A model generated the notes under the pieces. The model was not told where the DNA came from. It saw nothing but the letters and a program-made list of their open reading frames with translations, and searched no databases. Below are positions 15,328 through 24,307 of a DNA stretch of 64,000 nucleotides, piece after piece. The position numbers and the translations under genes are program-made. Origin of the DNA: an uncultured Christensenella sp. (GTDB lineage Bacteria; Bacillota; Clostridia; Christensenellales; UBA3700); NCBI GenBank assembly GCA_949284695.1, contig CASDWJ010000029.1:89076-153075 (forward strand). Direction: 5' to 3'. The number at the start of each line of letters is the position of its first letter. Position 1 is the stretch's first letter.

Positions 15328-16419
15328 TTATACGTTGAATCTGAACAGCACCACGTCGCCGTCCTGCACGACGTAGTCCTTGCCTTCGCTCCTGACCTTG
15401 CCCTTCTCTTTGGCGGCGGTATACGAGCCGCACTCGAGGAGCACCTTCCAGTCGACGACCTCGGCGCGGATAAATCCCTTTTCAAAGTCGCTGTGAATCT
15501 TGCCAGCTGCCTGAGGCGCTTTCGTTCCTTTGACGATCGTCCAGGCGCGGGTCTCTTTCTCCCCCGCTGTAAGGTAGCTTATCAGCCCGAGAAGGCTGTA
15601 ACAAGCGGACACGAGTTTGTCGAGACCGCTCTTGTCTATGCCGAGCTCCTGCTGGAACATCTCTTTTTCGTCCTTCTCCATTCCCGCCAATTCTTCTTCT
15701 ATCTTGGCGCAGAGCACTATGACCTCGCTTTTCTGCGAAGCGGCGAACTTCTTGACCTCCTTGACGTAGTCGTTGTCCTCTTTGCCGAGGTCGTCCTCGC
15801 CGATATTGGCGGCAAAGATAACGGGTTTTGAGGTCACAAGGAACATATCGTCTATCACCGCCTTTTCGTCGTCGGTGAACTCCATGAGTCTGACGGGAGT
15901 GCCCTTTTCGAGGTCTGCGTAAACGCGGTCGAGGAAATCCGCTTCTTCGGCGAATTTCTTATCGCCGCCCTTTGCCGAGTTCCTCGCCTTGGCGGAACGC
16001 TTCTGCACAGCTTCCATATCCGCGAATATCAGCTCGAGATCTATCGTCTCGATGTCTCTCAGCGGATCCACGCTGCCGTCGACGTGGGTGATGTTTTCGT
16101 CATCGAAACATCTGACGACGTGCACTATCGCGTCCACTTCTCTGATGTGGGAAAGGAACTTGTTGCCCAGTCCCTCGCCGTGAGACGCGCCCTTGACGAG
16201 CCCCGCTATGTCGACGAACTCGAGCACGGTCGGCGTTATCTTTTTGGAATCGTAAAGCGCGGCGAGTTTGTCAAGTCTCTCGTCGGGCACTGCGACCACG
16301 CCCACGTTGGGCTCTATCGTGCAGAACGGATAATTCGCGCTCTCCGCTCCCGCCTGCGTTATCGCGTTGAAAAGCGTACTTTTGCCCACGTTGGGCAATC
16401 CCACAACTCCCAGTTTCAT
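15328..16419 (-). CDS. ychF: Redox-regulated ATPase/GTPase YchF
   Basis: 363-aa Obg-family P-loop protein that associates with ribosomes and usually prefers ATP. Motifs: G1 GLPNVGKST (7-15), [12 protein letters not shown] near 34 (switch region), G3 [18 protein letters not shown] near 68, a coiled-coil stretch from about 130 to 165, and a C-terminal TGS domain ending [16 protein letters not shown]. Length equals the family norm. Its ATG follows the plsY stop directly (TGAATG), with AAGGAG inside the end of plsY. Confidence 0.97.
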   Translation of the reverse strand: MKLGVVGLPNVGKSTLFNAITQAGAESANYPFCTIEPNVGVVAVPDERLDKLAALYDSKKITPTVLEFVDIAGLVKGASHGEGLGNKFLSHIREVDAIVHVVRCFDDENITHVDGSVDPLRDIETIDLELIFADMEAVQKRSAKARNSAKGGDKKFAEEADFLDRVYADLEKGTPVRLMEFTDDEKAVIDDMFLVTSKPVIFAANIGEDDLGKEDNDYVKEVKKFAASQKSEVIVLCAKIEEELAGMEKDEKEMFQQELGIDKSGLDKLVSACYSLLGLISYLTAGEKETRAWTIVKGTKAPQAAGKIHSDFEKGFIRAEVVDWKVLLECGSYTAAKEKGKVRSEGKDYVVQDGDVVLFRFNV

Positions 16420-17097
16420 TCAGTTCTCCTTTTTGCCGTCAGAGCCGTCCGCTCCCGCGTCCTTGTCCTGCTCTGCGATAAGATCTTTACTTTGGTTTTT
16501 CCCCACAAGTTTCAGGGTATTTTCCTCGCCTTTTATCAGGCGCTTTATGTTGGAATAATGTCTGACGACCACGATCGCCCATATCACGAGCGAACAGACT
16601 ATGACCGTCACGTTGTCACGGCTGACTATACAGCTGTAAACCGTGATCGCGCTTATACATGTGATCGAACCGATGAAACCGTATTTGATGAACAACAGCA
16701 TCAGTATGAGTATCACGAGCACGATCGCGCCCGCAACGGGATGAGCGACGAGAAAGACGCCGATCGACGTCGCCACGCCCTTGCCGCCTTTGAATCTGCT
16801 GTATACCGGCAGGACGTGTCCGATTATCGTGACTACGCCGAGAATGAACAGCCAGTCGACGCTACCCACCCAATACTGCCCTATCACGGCAAATATCACG
16901 CCTTTGCTGCAATCGCAGATAAAGGTCAGCACTCCCCACAGCTTGCCGACCGAACGCAGTACGTTCATAGTGCCGGGATTGCCGCTGCCCTTTTTGGTTA
17001 TATCCGTGCCTTTAAGTCTTGAAAAAATTATCGCGAAATTTATCGAGCCTATAAGATACGCCGCTATGCAGAGCAACGCCTTACCCCACCATTCCAT
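16420..17097 (-). CDS. plsY: Glycerol-3-phosphate acyltransferase PlsY
   Basis: Inner-membrane enzyme that moves an acyl group from acyl-phosphate to glycerol 3-phosphate, the first step of phospholipid synthesis. 225 aa from ATG 17097; an earlier start at 17220 is rejected because the promoter lies within that stretch. Motifs: YLIGSINFAII near 13-23, KKGSGNPGTMNVLR near 36, HVLPVYSRFKGGKGVATSIG near 96, and about five membrane segments. A hydrophilic tail of about 35 residues (rich in Asp, Glu and Lys) after the last core helix is longer than usual. First gene of plsY-ychF-argS-aminopeptidase. Confidence 0.95.
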   Translation of the reverse strand: MEWWGKALLCIAAYLIGSINFAIIFSRLKGTDITKKGSGNPGTMNVLRSVGKLWGVLTFICDCSKGVIFAVIGQYWVGSVDWLFILGVVTIIGHVLPVYSRFKGGKGVATSIGVFLVAHPVAGAIVLVILILMLLFIKYGFIGSITCISAITVYSCIVSRDNVTVIVCSLVIWAIVVVRHYSNIKRLIKGEENTLKLVGKNQSKDLIAEQDKDAGADGSDGKKEN

Positions 17098-17130
17098 TTT
17101 TTCCCAGATACCTTTGAAACGTTTTTGGAT

Positions 17131-17159
17131 ATTATAGCATAGCGCGCGTAAAAATTCAA
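17131..17159 (-). promoter_or_regulatory. Sigma-A promoter of the plsY operon
   Basis: Minus strand TTGAAT (17154-17159), 17-bp spacer, TATAAT (17131-17136). Confidence 0.7.
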
Positions 17160-17321
17160 ACGAATGCGGGTCGTTTATACGCGTACGCAAAAAAATACGT
17201 TTTTTGGCAAAATAGTTCATTTTTCTGCTTTGAGTACGGTATTTGTGCGATTTTTATATTCCGCTTACGGTATTTTTACAAAAAACGGTACTCATTATTA
17301 CAAAGCAGTTGAGAAAATATC

Positions 17322-17351
17322 TTGACCTCGCCGCAGAAATATTTATATAAT
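17322..17351 (+). promoter_or_regulatory. Sigma-A promoter of the lipoprotein at 17387
   Basis: TTGACC (17322-17327), 18-bp spacer, TATAAT (17346-17351). Confidence 0.7.
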
Positions 17352-17386
17352 AAAGCTGGCGGCGCAAGCCGTACAAGGAGGTTATT

Positions 17387-18433
17387 ATGAAAAAAAAGGT
17401 TTTCCTCGCTATAATCAGCGTACTACTCATAGTCTCGGTACTCGCATTTACAGCTTGTAACGCGGAAACCGAACAGTTTAACGAGAATATCGACGTCGAT
17501 CACGACGATCTCGGCGTAGCTCCCAACGAAGCCGCGCAGGCAGGCATCGACAAGCCCGACGCGAGCAGACTGACCGTAACGAGCGCGGAACTCAGCGAAG
17601 ACATTACAGTCAAAGAAGCGGCGACCTATCTTTTCAATCTCGCCAACGACAATCTGTCTAAGGTCGCGTATTATGCCGACTTCGCTTACGGCAGCGGCAT
17701 CGCGACCGTCACCAATCTTAAGATGAGCGGATCCATGCAGGTGCGCGAAGTGCGTATAAAGGACGGCGAGGCAATGTATATGGTCACTCTCGGCAGAGTC
17801 ATCAACGGTTACAATACCGATACCCCCGACGAAAACAACGCGAACATACTCGGCGCGTGCCGCGCTCTTCTCGACTACGGCAACCGCAAGTTCACGCCCG
17901 ACGGTCAGACTTTCTACGTACAGGAAGGCGGCACTTCCTGTCTCCTCGAAGGTTCGGTCGACAACTTCTTTACCGATAATGCGTATATCAACTGGGATAA
18001 GTGCAAAAAGGTCAAAGCGATGAGCGTATCCGATTTTATGAAAGAGGATTATTACAAGGATTCTTACGTCGAAACCACCAACGGAGTGATAATCCCCGAG
18101 AACATCGTCAACGCGTCCATCGCGCACAACGACGCGGGATATTATGAAATAGAGATCACCGTCGACGTGACCACCGACGCGCTCAAGCTCTCTACAGAGT
18201 CTACCAGAAATTCGGCAAACAGCAACGATATAGTATACCGCTATCAGACGATCAAATGTCAGATATGGGACTGCGGTCTTTTCAGACTCTACGAGACCTA
18301 TGACAGCTGGGCAGGATCTATCATCACGATACTCAACGGCTACAGCGAAAACCAGTGGCACAAATATTTCACCTACAACAAGGAGAACGCTCCTCTCTAT
18401 CAGATCCCTTCCGATACGAGCTGGGCAAAATAA
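17387..18433 (+). CDS. Putative lipoprotein, family unknown
   Basis: 348 aa with a lipoprotein signal (KKK, hydrophobic stretch, lipobox-like AFTAC; Cys24), so it should be anchored on the outer face of the membrane. The mature protein is soluble and acidic, with no recognised domain. Its layout resembles the lipoprotein at 20341-21246: an acidic linker, a helical YLFNLANDN-like segment, a middle region, then AGYYEIEITVDVTTDALKLS followed by a short strand-rich end. I take the two as paralogues. GGAGG precedes the ATG; it has its own promoter and a strong terminator. Function unknown. Confidence 0.85.
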   Translation: MKKKVFLAIISVLLIVSVLAFTACNAETEQFNENIDVDHDDLGVAPNEAAQAGIDKPDASRLTVTSAELSEDITVKEAATYLFNLANDNLSKVAYYADFAYGSGIATVTNLKMSGSMQVREVRIKDGEAMYMVTLGRVINGYNTDTPDENNANILGACRALLDYGNRKFTPDGQTFYVQEGGTSCLLEGSVDNFFTDNAYINWDKCKKVKAMSVSDFMKEDYYKDSYVETTNGVIIPENIVNASIAHNDAGYYEIEITVDVTTDALKLSTESTRNSANSNDIVYRYQTIKCQIWDCGLFRLYETYDSWAGSIITILNGYSENQWHKYFTYNKENAPLYQIPSDTSWAK

Positions 18434-18452
18434 TAAAATCGCAAATGCAGAG

Positions 18453-18477
18453 CGCCGCCTTGACGGGCGGCGTTTTT
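18453..18477 (+). terminator. Intrinsic terminator of the 17387-18433 gene
   Basis: CGCCGCC-TTGACG-GGCGGCG followed by TTTTTC. Confidence 0.88.
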
Positions 18478-18596
18478 CATGCCTGCCCGTCCGCAAAAAC
18501 CGTATGAGACGATATCAGGAAAACGCGCCACCGCTGAAAGCGCGGACGCGTGACGCAAAACCGCCGACAGCTCAGCATAGCGGGCAAGCCGACGCA

Positions 18597-18618
18597 TAAA
18601 AAACGGGCTTGCGCCCGT
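18597..18618 (-). terminator. Intrinsic terminator of the radical SAM gene
   Basis: Minus strand ACGGGC-GCAA-GCCCGT followed by TTTTTTATG, starting two bases after the stop codon. Confidence 0.82.
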
Positions 18619-18619
18619 C

Positions 18620-19510
18620 TCAATCTTCTCTTTTCAACACTCCGCGTCCGTCGAAATCGGGGATATACCCTTCTTCCGCGCTGTCGGACATCTGCACAAA
18701 TACGTTTTCAAAGCCGAGTTTTTCGGCATGCGCGACCACGGCTTTGTACTCTATCGGTTTGAGTCTCCTGTTTATTTCGGGATACTTTGCCGCTTCTCCG
18801 CAAGGGATATACTGACTCATCAGAGACAGATAGTCTTTCTTTTTATCGACGATATTGCCGAGGATATCCAGCACCTTTTTCGAGTTGGCGACAGCGTTGG
18901 GCAGTACGAGATGTCTGACGAGAAGCCCTTTTTTCATCAGTCCGTCCTCTCCGATCACCGTTTCCCCCACCTGTCTTTTCATCTCCCCGATCGCCTTTGC
19001 AGCCGTCTCGGGATAATCGGGCGCGGCTGAATAGCGCGCGGCAAGCGCGGGATCGGCATATTTGAAGTCCGGCATATAGACGTCTATAAGCCCGTCGAGA
19101 AGGGCGAGCGTCCCGGGCAGTTCGTAACCGCCGCAGTTGAATATCACGGGCACGCGCGGCTTATAAAGCGAGAGCGCCTCCGCGATCTCGGGCACGTAAT
19201 GACTGCCCGTCACGAGGTCTATGCTGTCCGCGCCCTGCTCCTCAAGCTCCTTGAAAATCTCCGCGAGCCTTGGCACGGATATCTCTGTCCCCTGACCTCG
19301 GGACAGAGAAAAGTTCTGACAATAAACGCACTTTAACGAACACCCGCTGAAAAAAACCGCTCCGCTGCCGCCCTTCCCCGCAAGTACGGGTTCTTCCCAG
19401 AAATGAAGCGCCGCCCTCCCCAGTTTTACTGTCGAAGGAACGGCACAATAACCCGTGCGGACGCTCCTGTCAACGCCGCACCTTCTCGGGCAAAGTTCAC
19501 ACCCTTTCAC
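18620..19510 (-). CDS. Radical SAM protein, PFL-activase-like (COG1313 type)
   Basis: 296-aa cytosolic radical SAM enzyme. I place the start at GTG 19510, five bases after the upstream TetR gene ends, rather than at an upstream in-frame start that would overlap it by about 100 bp; GAGG lies about 10 bases before it and the protein then begins MKGCELCPRRCGVDR, the usual N-terminus of this group. That segment is an extra CxxCxxxC cluster; the radical SAM motif is SGCSLKCVYCQNF near 58. Later GSHYVPEI and FNCGGYE match the barrel. Related proteins are annotated as putative pyruvate formate-lyase activators, but no target glycyl-radical enzyme is nearby. Probably co-transcribed with tetR. Confidence 0.88.
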   Translation of the reverse strand: MKGCELCPRRCGVDRSVRTGYCAVPSTVKLGRAALHFWEEPVLAGKGGSGAVFFSGCSLKCVYCQNFSLSRGQGTEISVPRLAEIFKELEEQGADSIDLVTGSHYVPEIAEALSLYKPRVPVIFNCGGYELPGTLALLDGLIDVYMPDFKYADPALAARYSAAPDYPETAAKAIGEMKRQVGETVIGEDGLMKKGLLVRHLVLPNAVANSKKVLDILGNIVDKKKDYLSLMSQYIPCGEAAKYPEINRRLKPIEYKAVVAHAEKLGFENVFVQMSDSAEEGYIPDFDGRGVLKRED

Positions 19511-19515
19511 CTGAT

Positions 19516-20106
19516 TCAGACCTCGAAATATCTCGCCACGCCGTGCTTGATGAGTTCCGAAAGCTCTCTCGCAAGTTCTTCGAGGCTCTCGCTTCGGTCG
19601 GACAGATACCAATCGCGGTAGCAGTCGACGACTCCCGACACGATAAACGAAAGTACGATCGCGACCCTTGGCGCGTTGTTGTTATTGAATCTGTAGGAAT
19701 TGAACAGCTCTTTTTTGAGCATATCCTTTATCTTGCCGAGAAAGTTGCCCGATATCGTACTCGAGAACAGCAGTTTGTTGAAAGTCTCGTTCTCGCTCCC
19801 GGTCACGCCTTCGCTTATCGCGATGAGAAGCGGATAGGGATCTGTCTTTATCTTGTCCATATCGAATTTGCCGAAGATCTTCTTGATGTCCTCGAGCAGT
19901 TCGTCCTCAACGTCCTCGAGCACGTTGTAGACGTCGGTATAGTGCAGATAAAACGTCTTGCGGTTGACGTCCGCCTTTTCTGCAAGGTCTTTGATCACAA
20001 TGTGGCTCATCTCCTGAGTCAGCACCATTTCCTTGAACGCCTCTTTTATCGCCTGTCTCGACTTGCGGCTTCTCTTGTCGTTTTTAAATTTGTTTACGTG
20101 TTCCAT
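19516..20106 (-). CDS. TetR/AcrR-family regulator
   Basis: 196-aa one-component regulator. Residues 10-60 are the TetR HTH (RSRKSRQAIKEAFKEMVLTQ, then IVIKDLAEKADVNRKTFYLHY), and the rest is a helical ligand/dimerisation domain of the kind in DhaS-like members (VSGVVDCYRDWYLSDRSESL near the end). The inducer is unknown. GGGAGCGG precedes the ATG. A dyad just upstream of the -35 could be its own operator. The radical SAM gene starts 5 bp after its stop, so it may be the regulated partner. Confidence 0.92.
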   Translation of the reverse strand: MEHVNKFKNDKRSRKSRQAIKEAFKEMVLTQEMSHIVIKDLAEKADVNRKTFYLHYTDVYNVLEDVEDELLEDIKKIFGKFDMDKIKTDPYPLLIAISEGVTGSENETFNKLLFSSTISGNFLGKIKDMLKKELFNSYRFNNNNAPRVAIVLSFIVSGVVDCYRDWYLSDRSESLEELARELSELIKHGVARYFEV

Positions 20107-20134
20107 TGTTCCGCTCCCGTTATGTTCTGATTAT

Positions 20135-20163
20135 ATTTTAATATACAAACGGGGAATAATCAA
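20135..20163 (-). promoter_or_regulatory. Sigma-A promoter of the tetR gene
   Basis: Minus strand TTGATT (20158-20163), 17-bp spacer, TAAAAT (20135-20140). Confidence 0.55.
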
Positions 20164-20164
20164 C

Positions 20165-20190
20165 AATTTTTTCCATATACGGAAAATTTT
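20165..20190. promoter_or_regulatory. Dyad upstream of the tetR promoter
   Basis: AATTTTTTCC-ATATAC-GGAAAATTTT, eight of ten positions paired, immediately upstream of the -35. Candidate TetR operator; AT-rich, so it could be chance. Confidence 0.35.
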
Positions 20191-20290
20191 TAGCAAAATT
20201 TGGCAAAAAACGTGTTTTTCACTGACAAAAAGCCGTGCAGTCGACAAGACAAAACCCGTCCAGGCAAGGCAACCCGTCTGATTTTGAGCA

Positions 20291-20318
20291 TAGAAAAACC
20301 CGACGCGTATCGGGTTTT
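20291..20318 (-). terminator. Intrinsic terminator of the 20341-21246 lipoprotein
   Basis: AAAACCCG (20295-20302) pairs with CGGGTTTT (20311-20318), with T runs on both strands. Confidence 0.82.
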
Positions 20319-20340
20319 GCTATATCACGTGTTTTCAATT

Positions 20341-21246
20341 TTACTTGTTGAGTCCGGCAAGATCGTCCGAGGTTATTTCCGCGTTGCCATAGGTGAAATA
20401 TGCAAGGCAGGTCTGCTTGCAGTCAACGGGAATTGCAAATGACGCGTGTTTGCCGCTGTACACTTCGTTGCGCTTCCAGATCACTATTTTCATCACGCCG
20501 TCTATCTCGCGTATCGCAAAATCTATCGTCGTGTTTTCGCAGGTGAATCCCTGCTCTTTTGCGCCCGTGTTGGCGAGGAACTCGTCCAGAGCCGCCCTGT
20601 GAGTGGTTTTCATCGTCTCAGCGGCGCAGTCTATCGTCAGAGTGCAGTAATAGACCCCGTCTGCCGTATACACTTTGTCGTCGTGTTCCTGGGCGAGATA
20701 CTCTCTCTTGGAGAGATCGTAGGTGGTCATATGCTCGGTAAGCACGCGGTTTTCCTCGGCGATGTCTCCGGCGAACGGAGCGAACTCGCCCCAGCTTGCC
20801 GTAGACAGCTCTTTTGTCGTCTCGTCCATCGTCAGGTCTTTCTTGTTGGTATTGTTGGTATAATAGGCGTTCGTCCCGTCGAAATAATATTTTTTAGCGC
20901 AAGAACCGCTGTCGAATCCCGTACCGTATATGATCTCCTGCGAATATATCTCGTCGCCTTTGATCTTTCTGATCATGTGCGTGTTGCGCGAAGCTATCAC
21001 ACCGTCGTTAGCCGCAAACGAAAAATACTCCTCCCTGACGTAATTGGTATCGTTGCACCAGTTTTCGTAGGCTTCCATGACGAGATCGTAAGCGCTCATG
21101 CCTTCGACGACGTCGAGATTTTCGTGATTGCCGAGGTTCTTGTCAAGCACCTCGAGTTCGTTGAACTCGCCCGCACACGCGACGGCAAATATCAGAGACA
21201 GACTCATCACCGCGACAACCGCCGTAACCAGAAATTTTCTTTTCAT
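20341..21246 (-). CDS. Putative lipoprotein, family unknown
   Basis: 301 aa with a signal peptide and lipobox FAVAC (Cys24). The mature part is soluble: an acidic linker, a helical MSAYDLVMEAYENWCNDTNY segment, a middle region, then YYCTLTIDCAAETMKTTHRA, a cysteine-containing strand pattern (FTCENTTIDFAI) and a hydrophobic end. The similar order of elements suggests a paralogue of the lipoprotein at 17387-18433. GGAG precedes the ATG. A promoter (TTGACA 21303-21308, 18 bp, TTAAAT 21279-21284) is flanked by ATCGTTG/CAACGAT arms (21263-21269 and 21306-21312), a possible operator. Function unknown. Confidence 0.85.
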   Translation of the reverse strand: MKRKFLVTAVVAVMSLSLIFAVACAGEFNELEVLDKNLGNHENLDVVEGMSAYDLVMEAYENWCNDTNYVREEYFSFAANDGVIASRNTHMIRKIKGDEIYSQEIIYGTGFDSGSCAKKYYFDGTNAYYTNNTNKKDLTMDETTKELSTASWGEFAPFAGDIAEENRVLTEHMTTYDLSKREYLAQEHDDKVYTADGVYYCTLTIDCAAETMKTTHRAALDEFLANTGAKEQGFTCENTTIDFAIREIDGVMKIVIWKRNEVYSGKHASFAIPVDCKQTCLAYFTYGNAEITSDDLAGLNK

Positions 21247-21278
21247 AATATCTCCTTTGACCTATCGTTGTCGATAAT

Positions 21279-21308
21279 ATTTAAACATACGTGCGCGCCC
21301 GTTGTCAA
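21279..21308 (-). promoter_or_regulatory. Probable promoter of the 20341-21246 lipoprotein
   Basis: Minus strand TTGACA (21303-21308), 18-bp spacer, TTAAAT (21279-21284). Inverted ATCGTTG/CAACGAT arms lie at 21263-21269 and 21306-21312. Confidence 0.5.
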
Positions 21309-21429
21309 CGATATGGATAAAGCGCCTCAATTACGTTAAATTTGTGGCATATTCCCTTTTTGCCATTACGGCACAAAAACAGGGCGCTTTTCCTCGCGGT
21401 CGCTTGTCCCGCCGAGCGACAAAACAGGA

Positions 21430-21465
21430 AAGACGGCGCTCCCGAATATCGGAAGCACCGCCAGA
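21430..21465 (-). terminator. Probable terminator of adhE
   Basis: Minus strand long imperfect stem (GGCGGTGCTTCCGA paired with TCGGGAGCGCC) followed by TTTCCTGTTTTG, about 35 bp after the stop. Confidence 0.55.
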
Positions 21466-21500
21466 AGGGGTTATTATTAGGAAATAAATCCTGATAATAC

Positions 21501-24101
21501 TTATTTCTTCACGCCGTAGTAAGCGTTGAGGTACATCTGCTTGATCTCGCTCATGAGCGGATAGCGGGGGTTTGCGCCCGTGCACTGGTCGTCGAACGCG
21601 TCCTCGACCATGCTGTCCAGCTTTTCAAGGAACACTTTTTCGTCAACGCCCGCGTCCTTGATCGTCATCGGCAGACCGATCTCTTTCATAAGTTCTCTGA
21701 TCTTCGCGATGAGTTTCTCGACCTTTTCTTCGTCCGTCTTGCCCGTGATGCCCACGAAGGTAGCGACCTCTGCGTATCTCCTGATACAGTCGGGGTACTT
21801 GTACTGCGGGAAGGTGCCCATCTTGGCCGGAGCCTTTGCGCAGTTGAAGCGGATGACTTCTTCTATCATCAGCGCGTTGGCAACGCCGTGCGGCAGGTGG
21901 TGATAGGAGCCGAGCTTGTGCGCCATCGAGTGGCATACTCCGAGGAATGCGTTGGCGAAAGCCATACCCGCGAGGGTGGAAGCGTTGGCCATCTCCTCTC
22001 TCGCCTCCGCGTCGTGACCGCCGAGACTGTACGCTCTGGGAAGATAAGTGAATATCAGCTTGGTCGCCTTGAGCGCGAGACCGTCGGTGTAATCGGTCGC
22101 CATCATGGAAGCGATCGCCTCGAGAGCGTGCGTCAAAGCGTCGATACCCGATGCGCTCGTCAGCCCCTTGGGGATATTCATCATAAGGTCTGCGTCGATG
22201 ATAGCCATATCGGGGAGCAGTTCATAGTCTGCGAGCGGGTACTTGGTGCCCGTAGTCTCGTCGGTGATGACTGCAAACGGGGTCACTTCACTGCCCGTAC
22301 CTGCCGTGGTCGGGATAGCTATGAAGTAAGCCTTGTCGCCCATGTGCGGGAAGGTGTAGACCCTCTTTCTTATATCCATAAATCTCATTGCGAGGTCCTG
22401 GAAGTCGACTTCGGGATGCTCGTAAAGCGTCCACATGATCTTGCCCGCGTCCATAGCGGAACCGCCGCCGATAGCGATGATTACGTCAGGCTCGAAAGCC
22501 GCCATAGCCTTGGCGCCCTCTTTGGCGCAAGCGAGAGTCGGGTCGGGCGCAACGTTGTAGAAAGTCGTATGCGTGATGCCCATCTCGTCCAGTCTGTCGG
22601 TGATTGCCTTGGTGAAGCCGCTCTTGTAGAGGAAGGTATCGGTGACGATGAACGCCTTCTTCTTGCCCATGACGTACTTGAGTTCTCTGAGAGCGACGCC
22701 CAGACAACCCTTCTTGAAATAAACCTTTTCGGGTGCTCTGAACCACAACATATTCTCTCTCCTTTCCGCAATAGTCTTGATATTGATAAGATGTTTTACT
22801 CCGACGTTTTCGCTGACGCTGTTGCCGCCCCAGCTGCCGCAACCCAGTGTGAGGGAGGGAGCCAGTTTGAAGTTGTACAGGTCGCCGATACCGCCCTGCG
22901 AAGAAGGAGTGTTGACGAGGATACGGCACGTTTTCATAGCGCGCTCGAACTTCTCGAGTTTTTCTTTGCCGGTCTCAACGTTGACGTAGAGCACCGAAGT
23001 GTGTCCCATACCGCCGTCCGCGATGAGTCTGCCTGCCTTGGCGATCGCGTCGTCGATGTCTTCTGCCTTGTACATAGCGAGTACGGGGCTGAGTTTTTCG
23101 TGTGCGAATTCTTCTGAAAGTTCCACGCTGGTGACTTCGCCGACGAGCACTTTGCTGCCCTCGGGAGCTTCAAAACCGCTCATCTTTGCGATCGTGCAAG
23201 CGGACTGACCGACAATTTTTGCGTTGAGCGCGCCGTTGATGAGAATGGTCTTTCTGACCATATCCGTCTCCTCGGGAGTGAGGAAGTACGCGCCGCAAGC
23301 CTGCATTTCTTCTTTAAACTGCTTGTATACGTCCTTGAGTACGACGACGGACTGCTCAGAAGCGCAGATCATGCCGTTGTCGAACGTCTTGGAATGAACG
23401 ATGGAAGCCGCCGCCATCTTCACGTCCGCAGTGCTGTCGATGACAGCAGGGGTGTTGCCCGCACCGACGCCGACCGCAGGTTTGCCGGAACTGTACGCCG
23501 CTTTGACCATGCCGGGACCGCCAGTTGCGAGAATGAGGTCCGCCTCTTTCATTATCATCGCGGAAAGCGGAACGGTCGGCTCGTCTATCCAGCCGATTAT
23601 CTCCTCGGGAGCGCCCGCAGCGACAGCCGCGTCGAGTACGATCTTAGCCGCAGCAGTCGTGCTCTTTTTTGCTCTCGGGTGCGGAGAGATGATGAGACCG
23701 TTTCTCGTCTTGAGAGCGAGAAGGGATTTGAAGATCGCTGTGGAAGTGGGGTTGGTCGTAGGAATGATCGCCGCCACGAGACCGACGGGTTCTGCGACCT
23801 TGGTGATGCCGAAGCCGGGGTCGGACTCGAGCACGCCGCAAGTCTTTACGTCTTTATAAGCGTTGTAGATATACTCGGAAGCGTAATGGTTCTTGATGAC
23901 CTTGTCCTCTACCACGCCCATGCCCGTTTCTTCGACCGCCATCTTTGCGAGAGGGATCCTCGCCTTGTTGGCCGCCATAGCCGCGGCGAAGAAAATCTTG
24001 TCTACCTGTTCCTGCGTGTACGTCGCATACTTTGCCTGCGCAGCTTTTACGCGTGCAATTTTGTCAAGCAACGTAACCTCGTCGTTGACGATGTTTGCCA
24101 T
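21501..24101 (-). CDS. adhE: Bifunctional acetaldehyde-CoA/alcohol dehydrogenase
   Basis: 866-aa fermentative enzyme reducing acetyl-CoA to acetaldehyde and then ethanol, regenerating two NAD+; it normally forms spirosomes in the cytosol. The N-terminal aldehyde dehydrogenase half (to about 440) carries the catalytic Cys in FDNGMICASEQS near 245; a linker leads to the iron-dependent alcohol dehydrogenase half with the NAD-binding AIGGGSAMDAGK near 540 and iron-ligand histidines in ALTHALEA and CHSMAHKLG/HHLPHG. Length equals the family norm. Two apparent Rex operators flank its promoter, so expression should rise when NADH is high. It is monocistronic. Confidence 0.98.
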   Translation of the reverse strand: MANIVNDEVTLLDKIARVKAAQAKYATYTQEQVDKIFFAAAMAANKARIPLAKMAVEETGMGVVEDKVIKNHYASEYIYNAYKDVKTCGVLESDPGFGITKVAEPVGLVAAIIPTTNPTSTAIFKSLLALKTRNGLIISPHPRAKKSTTAAAKIVLDAAVAAGAPEEIIGWIDEPTVPLSAMIMKEADLILATGGPGMVKAAYSSGKPAVGVGAGNTPAVIDSTADVKMAAASIVHSKTFDNGMICASEQSVVVLKDVYKQFKEEMQACGAYFLTPEETDMVRKTILINGALNAKIVGQSACTIAKMSGFEAPEGSKVLVGEVTSVELSEEFAHEKLSPVLAMYKAEDIDDAIAKAGRLIADGGMGHTSVLYVNVETGKEKLEKFERAMKTCRILVNTPSSQGGIGDLYNFKLAPSLTLGCGSWGGNSVSENVGVKHLINIKTIAERRENMLWFRAPEKVYFKKGCLGVALRELKYVMGKKKAFIVTDTFLYKSGFTKAITDRLDEMGITHTTFYNVAPDPTLACAKEGAKAMAAFEPDVIIAIGGGSAMDAGKIMWTLYEHPEVDFQDLAMRFMDIRKRVYTFPHMGDKAYFIAIPTTAGTGSEVTPFAVITDETTGTKYPLADYELLPDMAIIDADLMMNIPKGLTSASGIDALTHALEAIASMMATDYTDGLALKATKLIFTYLPRAYSLGGHDAEAREEMANASTLAGMAFANAFLGVCHSMAHKLGSYHHLPHGVANALMIEEVIRFNCAKAPAKMGTFPQYKYPDCIRRYAEVATFVGITGKTDEEKVEKLIAKIRELMKEIGLPMTIKDAGVDEKVFLEKLDSMVEDAFDDQCTGANPRYPLMSEIKQMYLNAYYGVKK

Positions 24102-24238
24102 AACAAATAACTCCTTTATGAAAAAAAATTTGTATCGGATTGTATTATACGCAAATTGCCCGAAATAATTTCCGCCGTCGCTCTTCTCCGCTTTCGTTCA
24201 GCCTCTCAGAAAAGCCGCAAGGCAGTTTGCGTTGCCAA

Positions 24239-24256
24239 TTGTTAATTTTTTCACAA
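24239..24256. promoter_or_regulatory. Rex operator, downstream of the adhE -10
   Basis: TTGTTAA-TTTT-TTCACAA, a close match to the clostridial Rex consensus TTGTTAANNNNTTAACAA, within the start of the adhE transcript. Confidence 0.75.
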
Positions 24257-24267
24257 TTGTTGACTAT

Positions 24268-24296
24268 ATTATATTCGTGCTTTCCGGGTTTGTCAA
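24268..24296 (-). promoter_or_regulatory. Consensus sigma-A promoter of adhE
   Basis: Minus strand TTGACA (24291-24296), 17-bp spacer, TATAAT (24268-24273), bracketed by Rex boxes. The leader to ATG 24101 is about 160 nt; no riboswitch was recognised. The stretch 24310-24487 holds no gene. Confidence 0.88.
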
Positions 24297-24307
24297 CAAT
24301 TTAACAA
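24290..24307. promoter_or_regulatory. Rex operator overlapping the adhE -35
   Basis: TTGTCAA-CAAT-TTAACAA: one mismatch to TTGTTAANNNNTTAACAA, covering the -35 hexamer. Confidence 0.75.

Noticed and set aside
13741..15831. 696-codon plus-strand open frame opposite argS and ychF
   Set aside because: Crosses two genuine genes in antisense, has no domain and reflects codon bias.
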